From NCBI GenBank assembly GCA_965115815.1, contig OZ220465.1:1860001-1924000 (forward strand): a stretch of 64,000 nucleotides of DNA, written 5' to 3'. Positions within the stretch are counted from its first letter, which is position 1, and each line of letters begins with the position of its first letter. This document shows, one piece after another, positions 20,434 to 30,012 of the stretch. Source of the stretch: VXPW01 sp965115815. Lineage in GTDB: Bacteria; Pseudomonadota; Alphaproteobacteria; TMED109. Made by a program: the position numbers and the translations under genes. The notes beneath the pieces are model-generated. The model saw only the letters and a list, made by a program, of their open reading frames with translations, searched no databases and was not told where the DNA came from.

Positions 20434-22044
20434 ATGCCGCCGCTGACCAGCCGCCTGGACGTCCACGGGTCCGGGTACCGATCCAACGCGGCCCGCATGC
20501 GGGCGCTGGTGGACGAGCTGCACGCCCGGACCGCGGCGGCCCGCGAGGGGGGCGGAGCGCGTGCGCGCCGGCGGCATGTCGAGCGCGGGAAGCTCCTGCC
20601 GCGGGAACGGATCGACCGGTTGCTGGATCCCGGCGCCCCGTTTCTGGAGCTCTCGCCGCTCGCGGCCTGCGATCTCTATCGGGGCGAGGCGCCGGCGGCC
20701 GGCATCATCACGGGCATCGGCCCGGTCGCCGGACGGGCCTGCATGCTGATCGTCAACGACGCGACGGTCAAGGGGGGCACCTACTACCCGATGACGGTCA
20801 AGAAGCACCTGCGCGCCCAGGACATTGCCGCCGAGAATGCGCTGCCGTGCATCTACCTGGTGGATTCCGGCGGGGCCTACCTGCCGCTCCAGGACGAGGT
20901 CTTTCCGGATCGCGACCACTTCGGCCGCAGCTTCTACAATCAGGCGCGGATGTCGGCGCGCGGGATCCCGCAGATCTCGGCGGTCATGGGGTCCTGCACC
21001 GCCGGCGGCGCCTACGTCCCGGCGATGTGCGACGAATCGATCATCGTGTCCGGACAGGGGACCATCTTCCTCGGCGGGCCGCCGCTCGTGGAGGCGGCCA
21101 CCGGCGAGATCGTCACGGCCGAGGAATTGGGCGGCGCCGACGTGCATGGCCGCCGTTCGGGACTGGTCGACCATGTCGCGGACGACGACTCGCACGCCCT
21201 GGCCCTGGTGCGCCGGGCCGTCGAACATCTCCGCGGCCGCCGGCACGGATCCCCGGAGGCCGCCCGACCGCCCGACGAGCCCGCACATGATCCGGAGGAG
21301 CTGTACGGCCTCGTGCCGACGGACCCGCGCGAGCCTTGGGACCTGCGCGAGGTGGTGGCCCGGATCGTCGACGGCAGCCGCTTCGACGAATTCAAGCCGC
21401 TCTACGGATCGACGCTGGTATGCGGGTTCGCGCAGATCTGGAACCACGGGATCGGGATCCTCGCCAACAACGGCGTGCTGTTCTCCGAATCGGCCCGCAA
21501 GGGCGCCCACTTCATTCAGCTCTGCGAGCGTCGCGGGATCCCGCTGCTGTTTCTTCAGAACATCACCGGCTTCATGGTCGGGGCCCGCTACGAGGCCCGC
21601 GGAATCGCCAAGGACGGCGCCAAGCTGGTGACCGCGGTCGCAACCTCCAGCGTGCCGAGGTTCACGATCCTGGTCGGCGGCTCCTTCGGCGCCGGCAACT
21701 ACGGGATGTGCGGCCGGGCCTACGGCCCCCGATTTCTCTGGACTTGGCCGAACGCCCGCATCTCCGTCATGGGCGGAGACCAGGCCGCGCACGTGCTGTC
21801 GGCCGTCCGGCGCAGGGCGATGGCCGAACGCGGCGAAGACTGGCCGGAGGAAGAGCAGGAGGCCTTCCGGACCGGCATCCGCGACCAGTACGAGCGACAG
21901 GGAAACCCGTACCACGCCACGGCGCGACTCTGGGACGACGGCATCATCGATCCGCGGGAGACGCGGCGGGTGCTGGGACTGGCGCTCGGGGCGGTGGCCT
22001 CCGGTCCGGACCCGCTCCAGCGGTTCGGCGTCTTCCGGATGTAG
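20434..22044 (+). CDS. liuB: methylcrotonyl-CoA carboxylase beta (carboxyltransferase) subunit
   Basis: Carboxyltransferase half of biotin-dependent 3-methylcrotonyl-CoA carboxylase; transfers CO2 from carboxybiotin to 3-methylcrotonyl-CoA. The protein from ATG 20434 has 536 residues, the usual size. Typical landmarks are ATVKGGTYYPMTVKKHLRAQ, YLVDSGGAYLPLQ, GSCTAGGAYVPAMCDE, FLQNITGFMVG and NARISVMGGDQAA, which distinguish this subunit from propionyl-CoA carboxylase. It starts 20 bases after the thiolase gene and ends 4 bases before the hydratase gene, so it lies inside one operon with its alpha partner. Confidence 0.95.
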   Translation: MPPLTSRLDVHGSGYRSNAARMRALVDELHARTAAAREGGGARARRRHVERGKLLPRERIDRLLDPGAPFLELSPLAACDLYRGEAPAAGIITGIGPVAGRACMLIVNDATVKGGTYYPMTVKKHLRAQDIAAENALPCIYLVDSGGAYLPLQDEVFPDRDHFGRSFYNQARMSARGIPQISAVMGSCTAGGAYVPAMCDESIIVSGQGTIFLGGPPLVEAATGEIVTAEELGGADVHGRRSGLVDHVADDDSHALALVRRAVEHLRGRRHGSPEAARPPDEPAHDPEELYGLVPTDPREPWDLREVVARIVDGSRFDEFKPLYGSTLVCGFAQIWNHGIGILANNGVLFSESARKGAHFIQLCERRGIPLLFLQNITGFMVGARYEARGIAKDGAKLVTAVATSSVPRFTILVGGSFGAGNYGMCGRAYGPRFLWTWPNARISVMGGDQAAHVLSAVRRRAMAERGEDWPEEEQEAFRTGIRDQYERQGNPYHATARLWDDGIIDPRETRRVLGLALGAVASGPDPLQRFGVFRM

Positions 22045-22048
22045 GTCG

Positions 22049-22855
22049 GTGACGGCTCCGGGATCCGATCCTGCCGTCTTCCGGACCGTCGACGCGCGCG
22101 GCATCGCGCGGGTCGAAATGGCCCGTGAGCGGGTCCGGAACGCGCTGGACGCCCCGACCGTCTCCGACCTCGCGACGGCGTTCGCCGAACTCGCGCGCGA
22201 CCCGGCGGTGCGCGTTCTGGTGCTCGCCGGCCGGGGCGCGGCCTTCTGCGCCGGCGCCGACCTGCGCTGGATGCGGCAGGGCGCCGCCCTGACCACCGAG
22301 GAGAACATCCGGGATTCCGAAACGTTCGCCGTCATGCTCGAATCCCTCTCCGGATTTCCGCGGCCCACGGTCGCGCGGGTGCAGGGCGCCGCGTTCGGCG
22401 GTGGATTGGGGCTTGCCGCCGCGGCCGACATCGTGGTCGCGGGAGAGTCGGCCCGGTTCGCTCTGTCGGAAGTGCGTCTGGGCCTGGAACCCGCCATGAT
22501 CGCGCCGTACGTCGTGGACGCGATCGGCGCGCGCGAGTTTCGCCAGCGGGCGCTGACCGGACGCGAGTTCGGGGCCGGGGAGGCGCTGCGGATCGGTCTC
22601 GTGGCCAGGGTTGCCTCCGACTCCGCACTCGAAGCGACGGTCGGGGAAGTGGTGGAGGACCTGCTCCGGGGCGGCCCGGATGCGCAGCGGCAGATCAAGA
22701 TCCTGACCGGACGCGTCACCGCACGGGACCGCGACGGAACCCTGCGGGCCGAGATGGCCGCACGGATTTCGGCCCGCAGGGCCAGCCGGGAAGGGCAGGA
22801 GGGCACGGCCGCGTTTCTGGAGCGGCGCGCTCCCGACTGGGCCGCGCGACGTTGA
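22049..22855 (+). CDS. liuC: enoyl-CoA hydratase family, probable methylglutaconyl-CoA hydratase
   Basis: A crotonase-fold protein of 268 residues that probably hydrates 3-methylglutaconyl-CoA to HMG-CoA, the step after methylcrotonyl-CoA carboxylation. The oxyanion-hole segments are RGAAFCAGADLRWM and QGAAFGGGLGLAAAADI, and the second active-site stretch is FALSEVRLGLEPAMIAP. Crotonase members are hard to tell apart by sequence, so the substrate is inferred from its position between the two carboxylase subunits. The GTG start 22049 is 4 bases after liuB, and its stop overlaps the ATG of the alpha subunit (TGATG), indicating translational coupling. Confidence 0.9.
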   Translation: MTAPGSDPAVFRTVDARGIARVEMARERVRNALDAPTVSDLATAFAELARDPAVRVLVLAGRGAAFCAGADLRWMRQGAALTTEENIRDSETFAVMLESLSGFPRPTVARVQGAAFGGGLGLAAAADIVVAGESARFALSEVRLGLEPAMIAPYVVDAIGAREFRQRALTGREFGAGEALRIGLVARVASDSALEATVGEVVEDLLRGGPDAQRQIKILTGRVTARDRDGTLRAEMAARISARRASREGQEGTAAFLERRAPDWAARR

Positions 22856-24837
22856 TGTTCGGACGCATCCTGATTGCCAATCGGGGCGAAATCGCCGCCC
22901 GGATCGCCCGCACGTGCCGACGGCTCGGGATCGCGGCGGTCGGCGTGGCATCCTGGGCGGACCGGGGCGCCCTGCACACCCGGGCCATGGACGCCGTCAT
23001 TCCCCTGGGGCCCTCCGCGTCCCGCCTGAGCTACCTGGACCCGGACCGCCTCGTGCGGGCGGCCCGGCAGGCGGGGGCCGACGCGCTGCACCCGGGATAC
23101 GGGTTCCTGTCGGAAAACGCGGCCTTCGCGGAATCCTGCGAACAGGCAGGGATTCGCTGGATCGGCCCTGCCGCCGACGCGATCCGGCTGATGGGCGACA
23201 AAGCTGCTGCGCGGGGCCGGATGCAGCAGGCCGGGATCCCGGTGGTACCGGGCTTTTCCGTCGGCTCGGCCGCCGAAGCGGTTCGGCGGTGCCGGACGCT
23301 GGGCTATCCCGTGCTGGTGAAGGCCGCGGCCGGCGGGGGCGGGCGGGGTCTGCGGCGCGTCCGGGCAGAAGGAGACCTCGAGGAAGCCCTGCGCTCCGCC
23401 GGGCGCGAAGCGGAAACGGCCTTCGGGAACGGCGGACTGCTGATCGAGAAGTGGGTAACCGGAGCCCGGCACGTGGAAGTCCAGGTACTCGCGGACCGCC
23501 ATGGACGCACGGTGCATCTGTTCGACCGCGACTGCTCGCTTCAGCGCCGCCATCAGAAGGTCATCGAGGAAGCACCGGCGCCCGGGCTGGACGCCAAGGT
23601 TCGCGCCGGGCTGGCCCGGTCGGCGTGCGAGGCGGCCGCCGCCGTCGACTACGAAAACGCAGGAACCGTCGAGTTTCTGCTCGGGGCCGATCATGCGCAC
23701 TACTTCATCGAAATGAACACGCGCCTCCAGGTGGAACATCCCGTCACCGAATGCGTGACCGGACTGGACCTCGTGGAGTGGCAGATCCGGATTGCGGCCG
23801 GTGAGCCCCTCGGGCTCACCCAAGACGCCGTCCGGCAGCGCGGCTACGCGATCGAAGCCCGGGTGTGTGCCGAGGATCCGGTCCGCGCCTTCCGTCCGCA
23901 GCCGGGCCCGGTGCACGAGGTCCGCTGGCCGGTCGGCGAGGGGCTACGGGTCGATGCCGGCGTCGCTTCGGGCGATCACGTGCCGCCGCACTACGATTCG
24001 CTGATCGCCAAGGTGGTGGCCTTCGGGGACGATCGTGAGCAGGCCCGCTCCCGTCTGGCAGCGGCGCTGCAGCAGGCTTGGTGCACCGGCCCGGCCACCA
24101 ACCTCCGGTTTCTTTCCGCATGCCTCGACGATCCGGCGTTCCGCGCGGGCCGGTTCGATACCGGGTTCATCCCGGACCGGATCGAGATCCTGTCCCGCCC
24201 GCCCGCGCCGCCCGAGGATGCGATGCTGGCGCTGGCCGGGGCAGCGGTGGCGGCGCACCTGGCGGCCCCCGCTTCCGGCGACCCGTGGGCGACGGCCGAC
24301 GGCTGGCGCGGAACCGGCCGTGCGGCCCCGGGCTTCCCCCTGCACTGCGACGGCCGCAGCGTCGTCGCCCACGTGTCGCCGGTCGGCACCTTCTCGGCAG
24401 CGAGGATCTGGACGGTCGGGATCGGTCGGAATCGGTTTCCGGTCCGGGCACCGACCGAGGGAGGCGGCACGCTGCAGGTCGGGATCGGCGAAGCTGCCGT
24501 CGCGGCGCGGGTCGCGGTCGGCAGGGACCGGGTCTGGGTCGGGTGGCACGACGGCCTGCGGGTGGTGGAGCGGCTGGACCGGACGATCGGAAGCAAGACC
24601 GGATCCGGACAGGCGGCCGACCTTGCCTCGCCGATGCCCGGCCGCGTGACCGACATCCGGGTCAAGGCCGGAGCGCGGGTGGTGGCGGGCGCGACGCTCC
24701 TCATCGTCGAGGCAATGAAGATCGAGCATCGAATCACGGCGCCGGCGGCCGGCCGGGTCGGGGCGCTGCGGTGCGCAGTAGGCGCCTGGGTTGGTGAAGG
24801 CGAGCAGCTGGTGGAATTCGCTCCGGATGCCGGCTGA
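22855..24837 (+). CDS. liuD: methylcrotonyl-CoA carboxylase alpha (biotin) subunit
   Basis: Biotin carboxylase plus biotin carrier of 3-methylcrotonyl-CoA carboxylase, 660 residues. Order of domains: biotin-carboxylase N domain (ILIANRGEIAARI at the start), ATP-grasp core with VKAAAGGGGRGLR and IEMNTRLQVEHPVTE, C domain with DSLIAKV, a linker of low similarity, and the biotinyl domain at the end. The biotin acceptor is Lys622 in VEAMKIEH, a conservative variant of the usual MEAMKMEH. The ATG at 22855 overlaps the liuC stop. It closes the leucine cluster. Confidence 0.95.
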   Translation: MFGRILIANRGEIAARIARTCRRLGIAAVGVASWADRGALHTRAMDAVIPLGPSASRLSYLDPDRLVRAARQAGADALHPGYGFLSENAAFAESCEQAGIRWIGPAADAIRLMGDKAAARGRMQQAGIPVVPGFSVGSAAEAVRRCRTLGYPVLVKAAAGGGGRGLRRVRAEGDLEEALRSAGREAETAFGNGGLLIEKWVTGARHVEVQVLADRHGRTVHLFDRDCSLQRRHQKVIEEAPAPGLDAKVRAGLARSACEAAAAVDYENAGTVEFLLGADHAHYFIEMNTRLQVEHPVTECVTGLDLVEWQIRIAAGEPLGLTQDAVRQRGYAIEARVCAEDPVRAFRPQPGPVHEVRWPVGEGLRVDAGVASGDHVPPHYDSLIAKVVAFGDDREQARSRLAAALQQAWCTGPATNLRFLSACLDDPAFRAGRFDTGFIPDRIEILSRPPAPPEDAMLALAGAAVAAHLAAPASGDPWATADGWRGTGRAAPGFPLHCDGRSVVAHVSPVGTFSAARIWTVGIGRNRFPVRAPTEGGGTLQVGIGEAAVAARVAVGRDRVWVGWHDGLRVVERLDRTIGSKTGSGQAADLASPMPGRVTDIRVKAGARVVAGATLLIVEAMKIEHRITAPAAGRVGALRCAVGAWVGEGEQLVEFAPDAG

Positions 24838-25091
24838 GATCCCGATGCTTCGGTACCCTGCGGCCCGGTCGGTCCCCGGAGAGGTTCCCGCGCGTCGCGG
24901 TCCCGGCGGCGGGTCCGCCCGGGAACCCCTTCCTCCCGCTGCAGCGAGGTCGCGCGCGGCCGCGTTCCCGATGCGGCGGAAGCGACCGGCCGTGCCCGGG
25001 CGGGACCGGACGGGCGGGCTTGCCGTCGCGGGCGTCCGGTCCCGCCGCCCTTGAGGCCTGTGGCCGGGAGGGGGCCGGGCACCGGATCCGG
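24838..25091. other. short gap without recognised gene
   Basis: About 250 GC-rich bases between the leucine cluster and the DUF1489 gene, with no identifiable feature. Confidence 0.4.
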
Positions 25092-25526
25092 ATGAACGTC
25101 CGGCCGACCCTGCATCTGGTGAAGATCGCGCAGGGGATCGCGTCGCCCGCGGCGCTCCACAGGGCGCAGCAGCGCCGACTGGCCGCCGCCGAGGGGCGCC
25201 GGCGCCTGACCCATTTTACCCGGAACCGGCCCGTGCGGGCGGACGAACTCCTGGCCGGAGGTTCGATCTACTGGGTCATTCGGGGGTCCATCGCCGCGCG
25301 CCAGCGACTCCTGGACATTGCGCGCGCAACCAGCGCCAAGGGGGTTCAGGGCGTGGAACTGGTCTTCCATCCCGACCTGATCGAAACCGAGCCGCGCCGC
25401 TACCGGGCGTTCCAGGGCTGGCGGTACTTGGACGCCGGTCAGGCACCGCCGGACCGGACGGCCGATGCCGACCTGGAGCTGCCTCCCGCACTGGCCCGGG
25501 AACTGTACCGGCGGGGATTGCTGTAA
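25092..25526 (+). CDS. DUF1489 family protein
   Basis: A 144-residue protein of a conserved alphaproteobacterial family with unknown function. Starting at ATG 25092 it reads LHLVKIAQGI, then LTHFTRNRPVRADELLAGGSIYWVIRG, then ARATSAKGVQGVELVFHPDLI and RAFQGWRYL, the landmarks of DUF1489. The frame continues upstream, but the sequence before the ATG has no family similarity. Its main value here is as a taxonomic marker. It stands between the leucine cluster and an exported GlcG-like protein with no obvious functional link. Confidence 0.85.
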   Translation: MNVRPTLHLVKIAQGIASPAALHRAQQRRLAAAEGRRRLTHFTRNRPVRADELLAGGSIYWVIRGSIAARQRLLDIARATSAKGVQGVELVFHPDLIETEPRRYRAFQGWRYLDAGQAPPDRTADADLELPPALARELYRRGLL

Positions 25527-25623
25527 GGTGCCGGTCCGGACCGCCCGCGTATCGTGCGACGCCCCGTCGTCACGGGAGCACACGACGGGGGCGGCCGCTT
25601 CCCCTCCTGCGGAGTCTTCCTCC

Positions 25624-26139
25624 ATGTACAAGTTTTCCGCCTTCCTGATGGCCGGCGTCTTTGCCGCCGGCCTGACCCCGGCCCTGTCGGATGCGCATGT
25701 CGAGATGCGCCCGATGCTGACCCTCGGGATGGCCAAGCGCATGGCCGATGCCTGCGAGGCGTTTCGCGAGACGCAGGCCGACTTTCGTCCGGTCAACATC
25801 GCGATCGTCGATCGCGGAGCCCATCTGGTGCTGTTCCGTCGCCAGAACGATTCGTTTCTTGGCAGTTTCCGGATCGCCCTGCGCAAGGCCAAGTCCGCAG
25901 CCCGTCTGCCGATCCCCACGCGCACACTGGGCGAAATCGTGCACGGCAAGGACGGCCAACCGGGCCGGGCGCCCGCGCTCGGCGAGTTCCACCACGTGAC
26001 GGCGCTGACCGGCGGATTGCCGATCCGCATGGCCAATGGCGCGCTCGTGGGCGCCATCGGCGTGAGCGGAGCGACCGGCGATCAGGATGAGCAGTGTGCG
26101 CAGGCAGCGATCGACGCGGTCGCCGACATGCTGCAGTAG
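25624..26139 (+). CDS. exported GlcG/HbpS-family protein
   Basis: A 171-residue protein with a signal peptide (residues 1-23, ending ALSDAHV) and a GlcG/HbpS domain: MADACEAF, NIAIVDRGAHLVLFRRQNDSFLGSF, GGLPIRMANGALVGAIGVSGATGDQDEQCAQAAIDA. Members of this family bind haem, cobalamin or small ligands, or act as partners of sensor or degradative enzymes; the ligand cannot be told here. It lies 9 bases upstream of the amidohydrolase gene and is probably cotranscribed with it, which suggests a shared substrate-handling role in the periplasm and cytoplasm. Confidence 0.88.
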   Translation: MYKFSAFLMAGVFAAGLTPALSDAHVEMRPMLTLGMAKRMADACEAFRETQADFRPVNIAIVDRGAHLVLFRRQNDSFLGSFRIALRKAKSAARLPIPTRTLGEIVHGKDGQPGRAPALGEFHHVTALTGGLPIRMANGALVGAIGVSGATGDQDEQCAQAAIDAVADMLQ

Positions 26140-26148
26140 GCGCATCCC

Positions 26149-27831
26149 ATGCATGACCTCGCCATCCGCAACGCACGGATCGTCGACGGTACCGGCAAGC
26201 CGGCGTTTCACGGGGATCTGGCGGTCGAGCACGGGCAGGTGGTCGCGCGGGGAGAGGATGTCGGGGCGGCGAGGGAAACGGTAGATGCGGACGGGCTCGC
26301 GCTGGCTCCCGGGATCGTCGATACGCATACCCACTTCGATGCCCAGCTGACGTGGGATCCAGCCGCCTCGCCGTCGCCGTCCCTCGGGGTCACGACCGTC
26401 GTGATCGGCAACTGCGGCTTCACGGTCGCTCCGTGCCGCGCGCAGGATCGGGATGCGACGCTCCGCAACCTCACCCACGTCGAGGGCATGTCGCTGTCGG
26501 CGCTGCGGGCCGGCGTGCACTGGGATTTCGAGAGCTTTCCCGAGTACCTGGATGCGCTGGAGCGGCGCGGGGTGGTTCCGAACGTGGCGTCGTACGTCGG
26601 GCATTCGTCGGTTCGCACGTACGTCATGGGACCCGCTGCGACGGAACGGGCGGCCACCGATGACGAGATCGGCCGGATGGCGGAGATCGTGCGGAGCTCC
26701 ATGAAGGCCGGCGCCGCAGGATTCTCGTCGACCACCTTCGAGGGGCACAACGGAGAGCATGGCGTGCCGATGCCGTCGCGGTTCGCGGCGGAGGACGAGT
26801 TCGGTGCGCTGGTGCGGGCGATGGGAGAGACCGGTCGCGGGGTGTTCATGCTGACGGCCGGCAGCAAGACCCGGTTGGGGGCGCTGGAGGAGATGGCGGC
26901 CGGCTCGGGGCGGCCGGTGCTCGTGGCCGCCTTTCTCCACAACCCGACCCGTCCGGACGGCGTCCGGCTGGCACTGGAGCGGCTCGATGCGGCCGCCCGG
27001 CGTGGGCACGAGATGTGGGGACAGGTGTCGTGCCGGCCGCTGAGTCTCGAGTTCACGATGGCCAGTCCCTACCTGTTCGAGGGGCTCGCGGCCTGGAAGC
27101 CGGCAATGCAGGCCACGAACGCGGAGGTCCGGCGAGCGATCTACGTCTCGAAGGAATTTCGCGCCGCCGTCCGGAACGAGTTGTCGGCACCGGCCAAGGT
27201 CCGCCTGTTCAACGGGGACTGGGACAAGATCGTGGTTCGGGAAGTGGTGCCGGGCGAGGATCCGGCGATCGAGGGGCGCTCGGTGCAGGATCTCGCCGAT
27301 GCTGCAGGGCAGCATCCGCTCGACTGGATCCTCGATCATGCTTCCGGCGCGGGGATCGATACCCTGTTTGTCGCCATGTTGCTGAATACCGACGAAGCAG
27401 CGGTGGGCGAGGGTCTGGTGCATGCACGGAGCCTGATCAGCCTGTCCGATGCGGGAGCGCATCTCACGTTCTTCTGTGATGCGGGATTCGGCCTGCACCT
27501 GCTGGGTCACTGGGTCCGCGACCGGGGTCTGTTCTCCTTGGAGGAAGGCGTGCATCGCCTGACGGCACGTCCGGCCGACATCCTGCGGATTCCGGGCCGG
27601 GGTCGGCTGGTGCCCGGGCAGGCCGCGGACATGATGCTGTTCGACCCGGCACAGGTGGGTACGGGTACTTCGACCCGGGTACACGACCTGCCGGCGGGAG
27701 CGTCGCGCCTGATCGCCCGCGCAAGGGGCCTGCACGGCGTCTGGGTCAACGGGGTCCGCGTGGCTTTCGACGACGGGGACGTCGAGTCCGGTGTCACCCC
27801 GGGACAGTTGGTCCGCTCGTTTCACGCCTGA
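26149..27831 (+). CDS. N-acyl-D-amino-acid deacylase family amidohydrolase
   Basis: A 560-residue metal-dependent hydrolase of the D-aminoacylase/dihydroorotase superfamily. The metal motif is APGIVDTHTHFDAQLTWDP (about residues 53-71); VVIGNCGFTVAP, YVGHSSVR and SLSDAGAHLTFFCDAG follow, all family hallmarks, and the C-terminal PGQAADMMLFDP ends the barrel. Such enzymes release amino acids from N-acyl-D-amino acids or related amides; the natural substrate is unknown. No signal peptide, so cytoplasmic. It starts 9 bases after the GlcG-like gene. The region downstream is disrupted by insertion elements. Confidence 0.88.
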   Translation: MHDLAIRNARIVDGTGKPAFHGDLAVEHGQVVARGEDVGAARETVDADGLALAPGIVDTHTHFDAQLTWDPAASPSPSLGVTTVVIGNCGFTVAPCRAQDRDATLRNLTHVEGMSLSALRAGVHWDFESFPEYLDALERRGVVPNVASYVGHSSVRTYVMGPAATERAATDDEIGRMAEIVRSSMKAGAAGFSSTTFEGHNGEHGVPMPSRFAAEDEFGALVRAMGETGRGVFMLTAGSKTRLGALEEMAAGSGRPVLVAAFLHNPTRPDGVRLALERLDAAARRGHEMWGQVSCRPLSLEFTMASPYLFEGLAAWKPAMQATNAEVRRAIYVSKEFRAAVRNELSAPAKVRLFNGDWDKIVVREVVPGEDPAIEGRSVQDLADAAGQHPLDWILDHASGAGIDTLFVAMLLNTDEAAVGEGLVHARSLISLSDAGAHLTFFCDAGFGLHLLGHWVRDRGLFSLEEGVHRLTARPADILRIPGRGRLVPGQAADMMLFDPAQVGTGTSTRVHDLPAGASRLIARARGLHGVWVNGVRVAFDDGDVESGVTPGQLVRSFHA

Positions 27832-27913
27832 ACCGGCGACGGAACCGGCCGAACCGCGGGAACCCCGCGCGTCGGTCAGCGGCGGGGACCGGGGAGCGAA
27901 GGAACATGCAAAC

Positions 27914-28066
27914 ATGTTGACGTTCAAATTGATAAACGTAGAAACCGCCAACGCCGATCGGCCGAGCATTTGCCAAATCGGTATCGTACACATTCGGGAC
28001 GGTGAACTCGAAGATCAGTGGAGACCTTGGTGAACTCGAAGGATTGGTTCGATCCATGGAATATCT
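27914..28066 (+). pseudogene. 5' fragment of a DnaQ-like 3'-5' exonuclease gene, cut by a MITE
   Basis: From the ATG at 27914 the product reads MLTFKLINVETANADRPSICQIGIV, followed by GELEDQWRP. This is the first exonuclease motif (normally DxExA with the ExANADRxSICQIG wording) of stand-alone DnaQ-like exonucleases. After WRP a one-base frame change is needed to continue into LVNSKDWFDPWNI, which is again family text (normally LVxPxxxFxxxN). The gene then stops at the CTAG where the first MITE is inserted. The usual first acidic residue is replaced by Asn (INVET). The rest of the gene was not found beyond the IS stack. Confidence 0.75.
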
Positions 28067-28068
28067 AG

Positions 28069-28259
28069 TGCCTGTCCGGAAAATCCCTAAGAGTCGGATT
28101 ACATGAATGAAAACCCAATATTGACAGGGCGAAGATTCATCGAATCCAGCCTGATTTCAGCGGAATATGCCGTCATATGCCATCAAAGAAGGAATCTTCG
28201 GTTCCCCAGATTCCAACTACGGTTGCATATACAATGTGTTGTGATTTTCCGTGCAGACA
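28069..28259. mobile_element. 191-bp MITE, copy 1
   Basis: A non-coding element flanked on both sides by CTAG (28065-28068 and 28260-28263). Its terminal inverted repeats are TGCCTGTCCGGAAAATC and, read from the right end, TGTCTGCACGGAAAATC. These resemble the ISNCY-type ends (TGCCCGCCCGAAAAT), suggesting mobilisation by an ISNCY-type transposase. The interior is shared with copies at 28507, 58564 and the relic at 10318. It interrupts the exonuclease fragment. Confidence 0.88.
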
Positions 28260-28262
28260 CTA

Positions 28263-28499
28263 GTAGTCCACCGACGTTGCATTGATGGCTGCAGGATGGG
28301 GCGGTATTTCCGTGTCGGTGCGTGTCGGCCCCGTGTCGGCACCCGCTGGAACCGGGCTGTTCGCTGAGATTCTCGCACCGCTTCTAAGGATCAGATAAAG
28401 AACACAATGGGATTATTAGGCCTCTATGGATCAGGTGTCAGGTCTGAGCATCGGGGCCAGCTCATGCCTGCAGCCCCCAATCCAACGTTTCCGTACTAC
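28263..28499. mobile_element. 237-bp internally deleted IS630 derivative
   Basis: Bounded by TA on each side, with ends GTAGTCCACCGACGTTGCATTGA and (from the right) GTAGTACGGAAACGTTGGATTGG, which match the IS630 ends in this window. It keeps three subterminal CGTGTCGG iterons near 28310-28345 but has lost the transposase genes. It sits between two MITE copies and shares junction bases with both. Confidence 0.75.
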
Positions 28500-28506
28500 T
28501 AGATAG

Positions 28507-28698
28507 TGCCTGCCCGGAAAATCCCTAAAAGTCTGATTACATGGATGAAAGCCCAATATTGACAGGGCGAAGATTCATCGAATCCAGCCTGATTTCAGCG
28601 GAATATGTCGTCATATGCTCTCAAAGTAAGGAATCTTCGGTTCTCCAGATTCCAAATATGGTTGCATATACAACGTGTTGTGATTTTCCGTGCAGACA
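28507..28698. mobile_element. 192-bp MITE, copy 2
   Basis: Nearly identical to copy 1. The right flank is CTAG, shared with the start of the next IS630; the left flank is CTAGATAG, the same eight bases that precede the ISNCY copies at 30105 and 55211. Terminal repeats are TGCCTGCCCGGAAAATC and TGTCTGCACGGAAAATC. Confidence 0.88.
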
Positions 28699-28712
28699 CT
28701 AGTAGTACGGAA

Positions 28713-29854
28713 TCATTGTATTGCTGGGTATAGAGACTTCAGTTTCACCCGGGCGTCTGCCGTCGTGAACCGCCAATCGACGGTGCCGCCGGCCGCGTTG
28801 CGGCGCTTGACCCACGCCGCGGTCTCCCGCAGCATGGTGGCGCGGTCAGGAATGCGTCGTCGAAGACATTGTCGCGACAACGCACCGATTTCGATCTCGG
28901 CCATGTTGAGCCAGCTTCCGTGCTTCGGCGTGTACCGAAACTCGAACCGCTTTCGCACTCGCATGGCCTCCCGGGGTGCAAAGGCCTCATACAACGATGC
29001 GGGGCCGTGCGTGTTCAGGTTGTCCATGACCAGTACAATCTTCTTTCCGGGGATAGGATCGTCCGCGAGTTCCCGGATGAACTGCGCCCAGTCCCGCGCC
29101 GTGCGGCGATCGGTGACCTTCACCGTACGCCAGTTTTCGTTGGGCGCGAACGCCAGGAAGAGATTGGCCGTACCGTTTCGCTCGTATTCGTAGTCGACGA
29201 TTTCCGGCTGCCCGGGCCGCACGGGACGGGGAAGGCGGGTTTCCTTCGTCTGCTGCCGGCTGGTCTCATCCATGCAGACCAAAACCTCGTTTTCGGCAAA
29301 ATCCCGCTGATACGTGTCCAGCACCTCCTCCATCGCCGCTACGAACGGCGCGTTGCGACTCGGGGGAATGCACCAGTACTGCTTCAACCAAGGCTTGATC
29401 TCCTTTTTTTCAGAGTCCTCCGTACCGTTTCCTTCGAGATGCTCTCGACGATCTCCATCTCCATCAGACGACCGGCCAGCAGCTTCAGTGTCCAGCGAAC
29501 ACAACCTTCGGGCGGGGAAGAACAGGCCAGAGCCACCAGCTTCGCCTCCTTCGCCCCGTCCAGGAGTTTCGGTCGGCGGTTCTCCTGCTCCCGGCGGCGG
29601 AGAGAGGCCTCCAAACCCTCCAAAACACAACGCTTGCGCAGGCGTTCGACCGTCGAAGCGCCGATACCCAAGCCGCGCGCGATGTCGACATCCCGGAGTT
29701 TGCCGCCGTCGCGCCCCTCGTCTGCCATCAGGAGAATCTGCGCCCGACGACGACGCCAAGCGGCTCCGGTACCGTCGACGATCGCTTGGAGTTCCCGGCG
29801 CTCCGACGCCGAAAGGCGCACTCGATAGAGCTTCCTGCCCTGAGGGTTGGCCAT
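28713..29854 (-). CDS. IS630 transposase encoded in two frames joined at an A7 tract
   Basis: OrfA runs from ATG 29854 to a stop at 29384 and encodes the helix-turn-helix part (MANPQGRKLYRVRL, GLGIGASTVERLRKRC, RRPKLLDGAKEAKLVAL). OrfB, in the frame one base back, continues through EIKPWLKQYWCIPPSRN to the stop at 28713 and carries the DDE catalytic part: VLVCMDETSRQQTKE (first Asp), KIVLVMDNLNTH (second Asp) and HGSWLNMAEIEIG (Glu). The frames meet at a run of seven A at 29404-29410 on the coding strand, so a -1 ribosomal shift or addition of one A by transcriptional slippage would give a protein of about 380 residues. This split layout is known in IS630-type elements. Confidence 0.88.
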
Positions 29855-30012
29855 GATCCACTCCGATCCCCGCACCGAACCCCTGCAAACAGGCTCGGTT
29901 CCCGGAAACCGGATCCGTCCGATCCCCAAGAGAGTGTGAGCGCCTGCACGTTCGGCATCGGGTCTGTGGGGATGAACAAGAAAGCGCCGTACCGATCGGA
30001 CGCTCACGCGTG

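Noticed and set aside
20410..23916. 1168-codon antisense frame opposite the methylcrotonyl-CoA carboxylase genes
   Set aside because: The sense strand encodes three well-recognised enzymes; the antisense text shows no domain and is a composition artefact.
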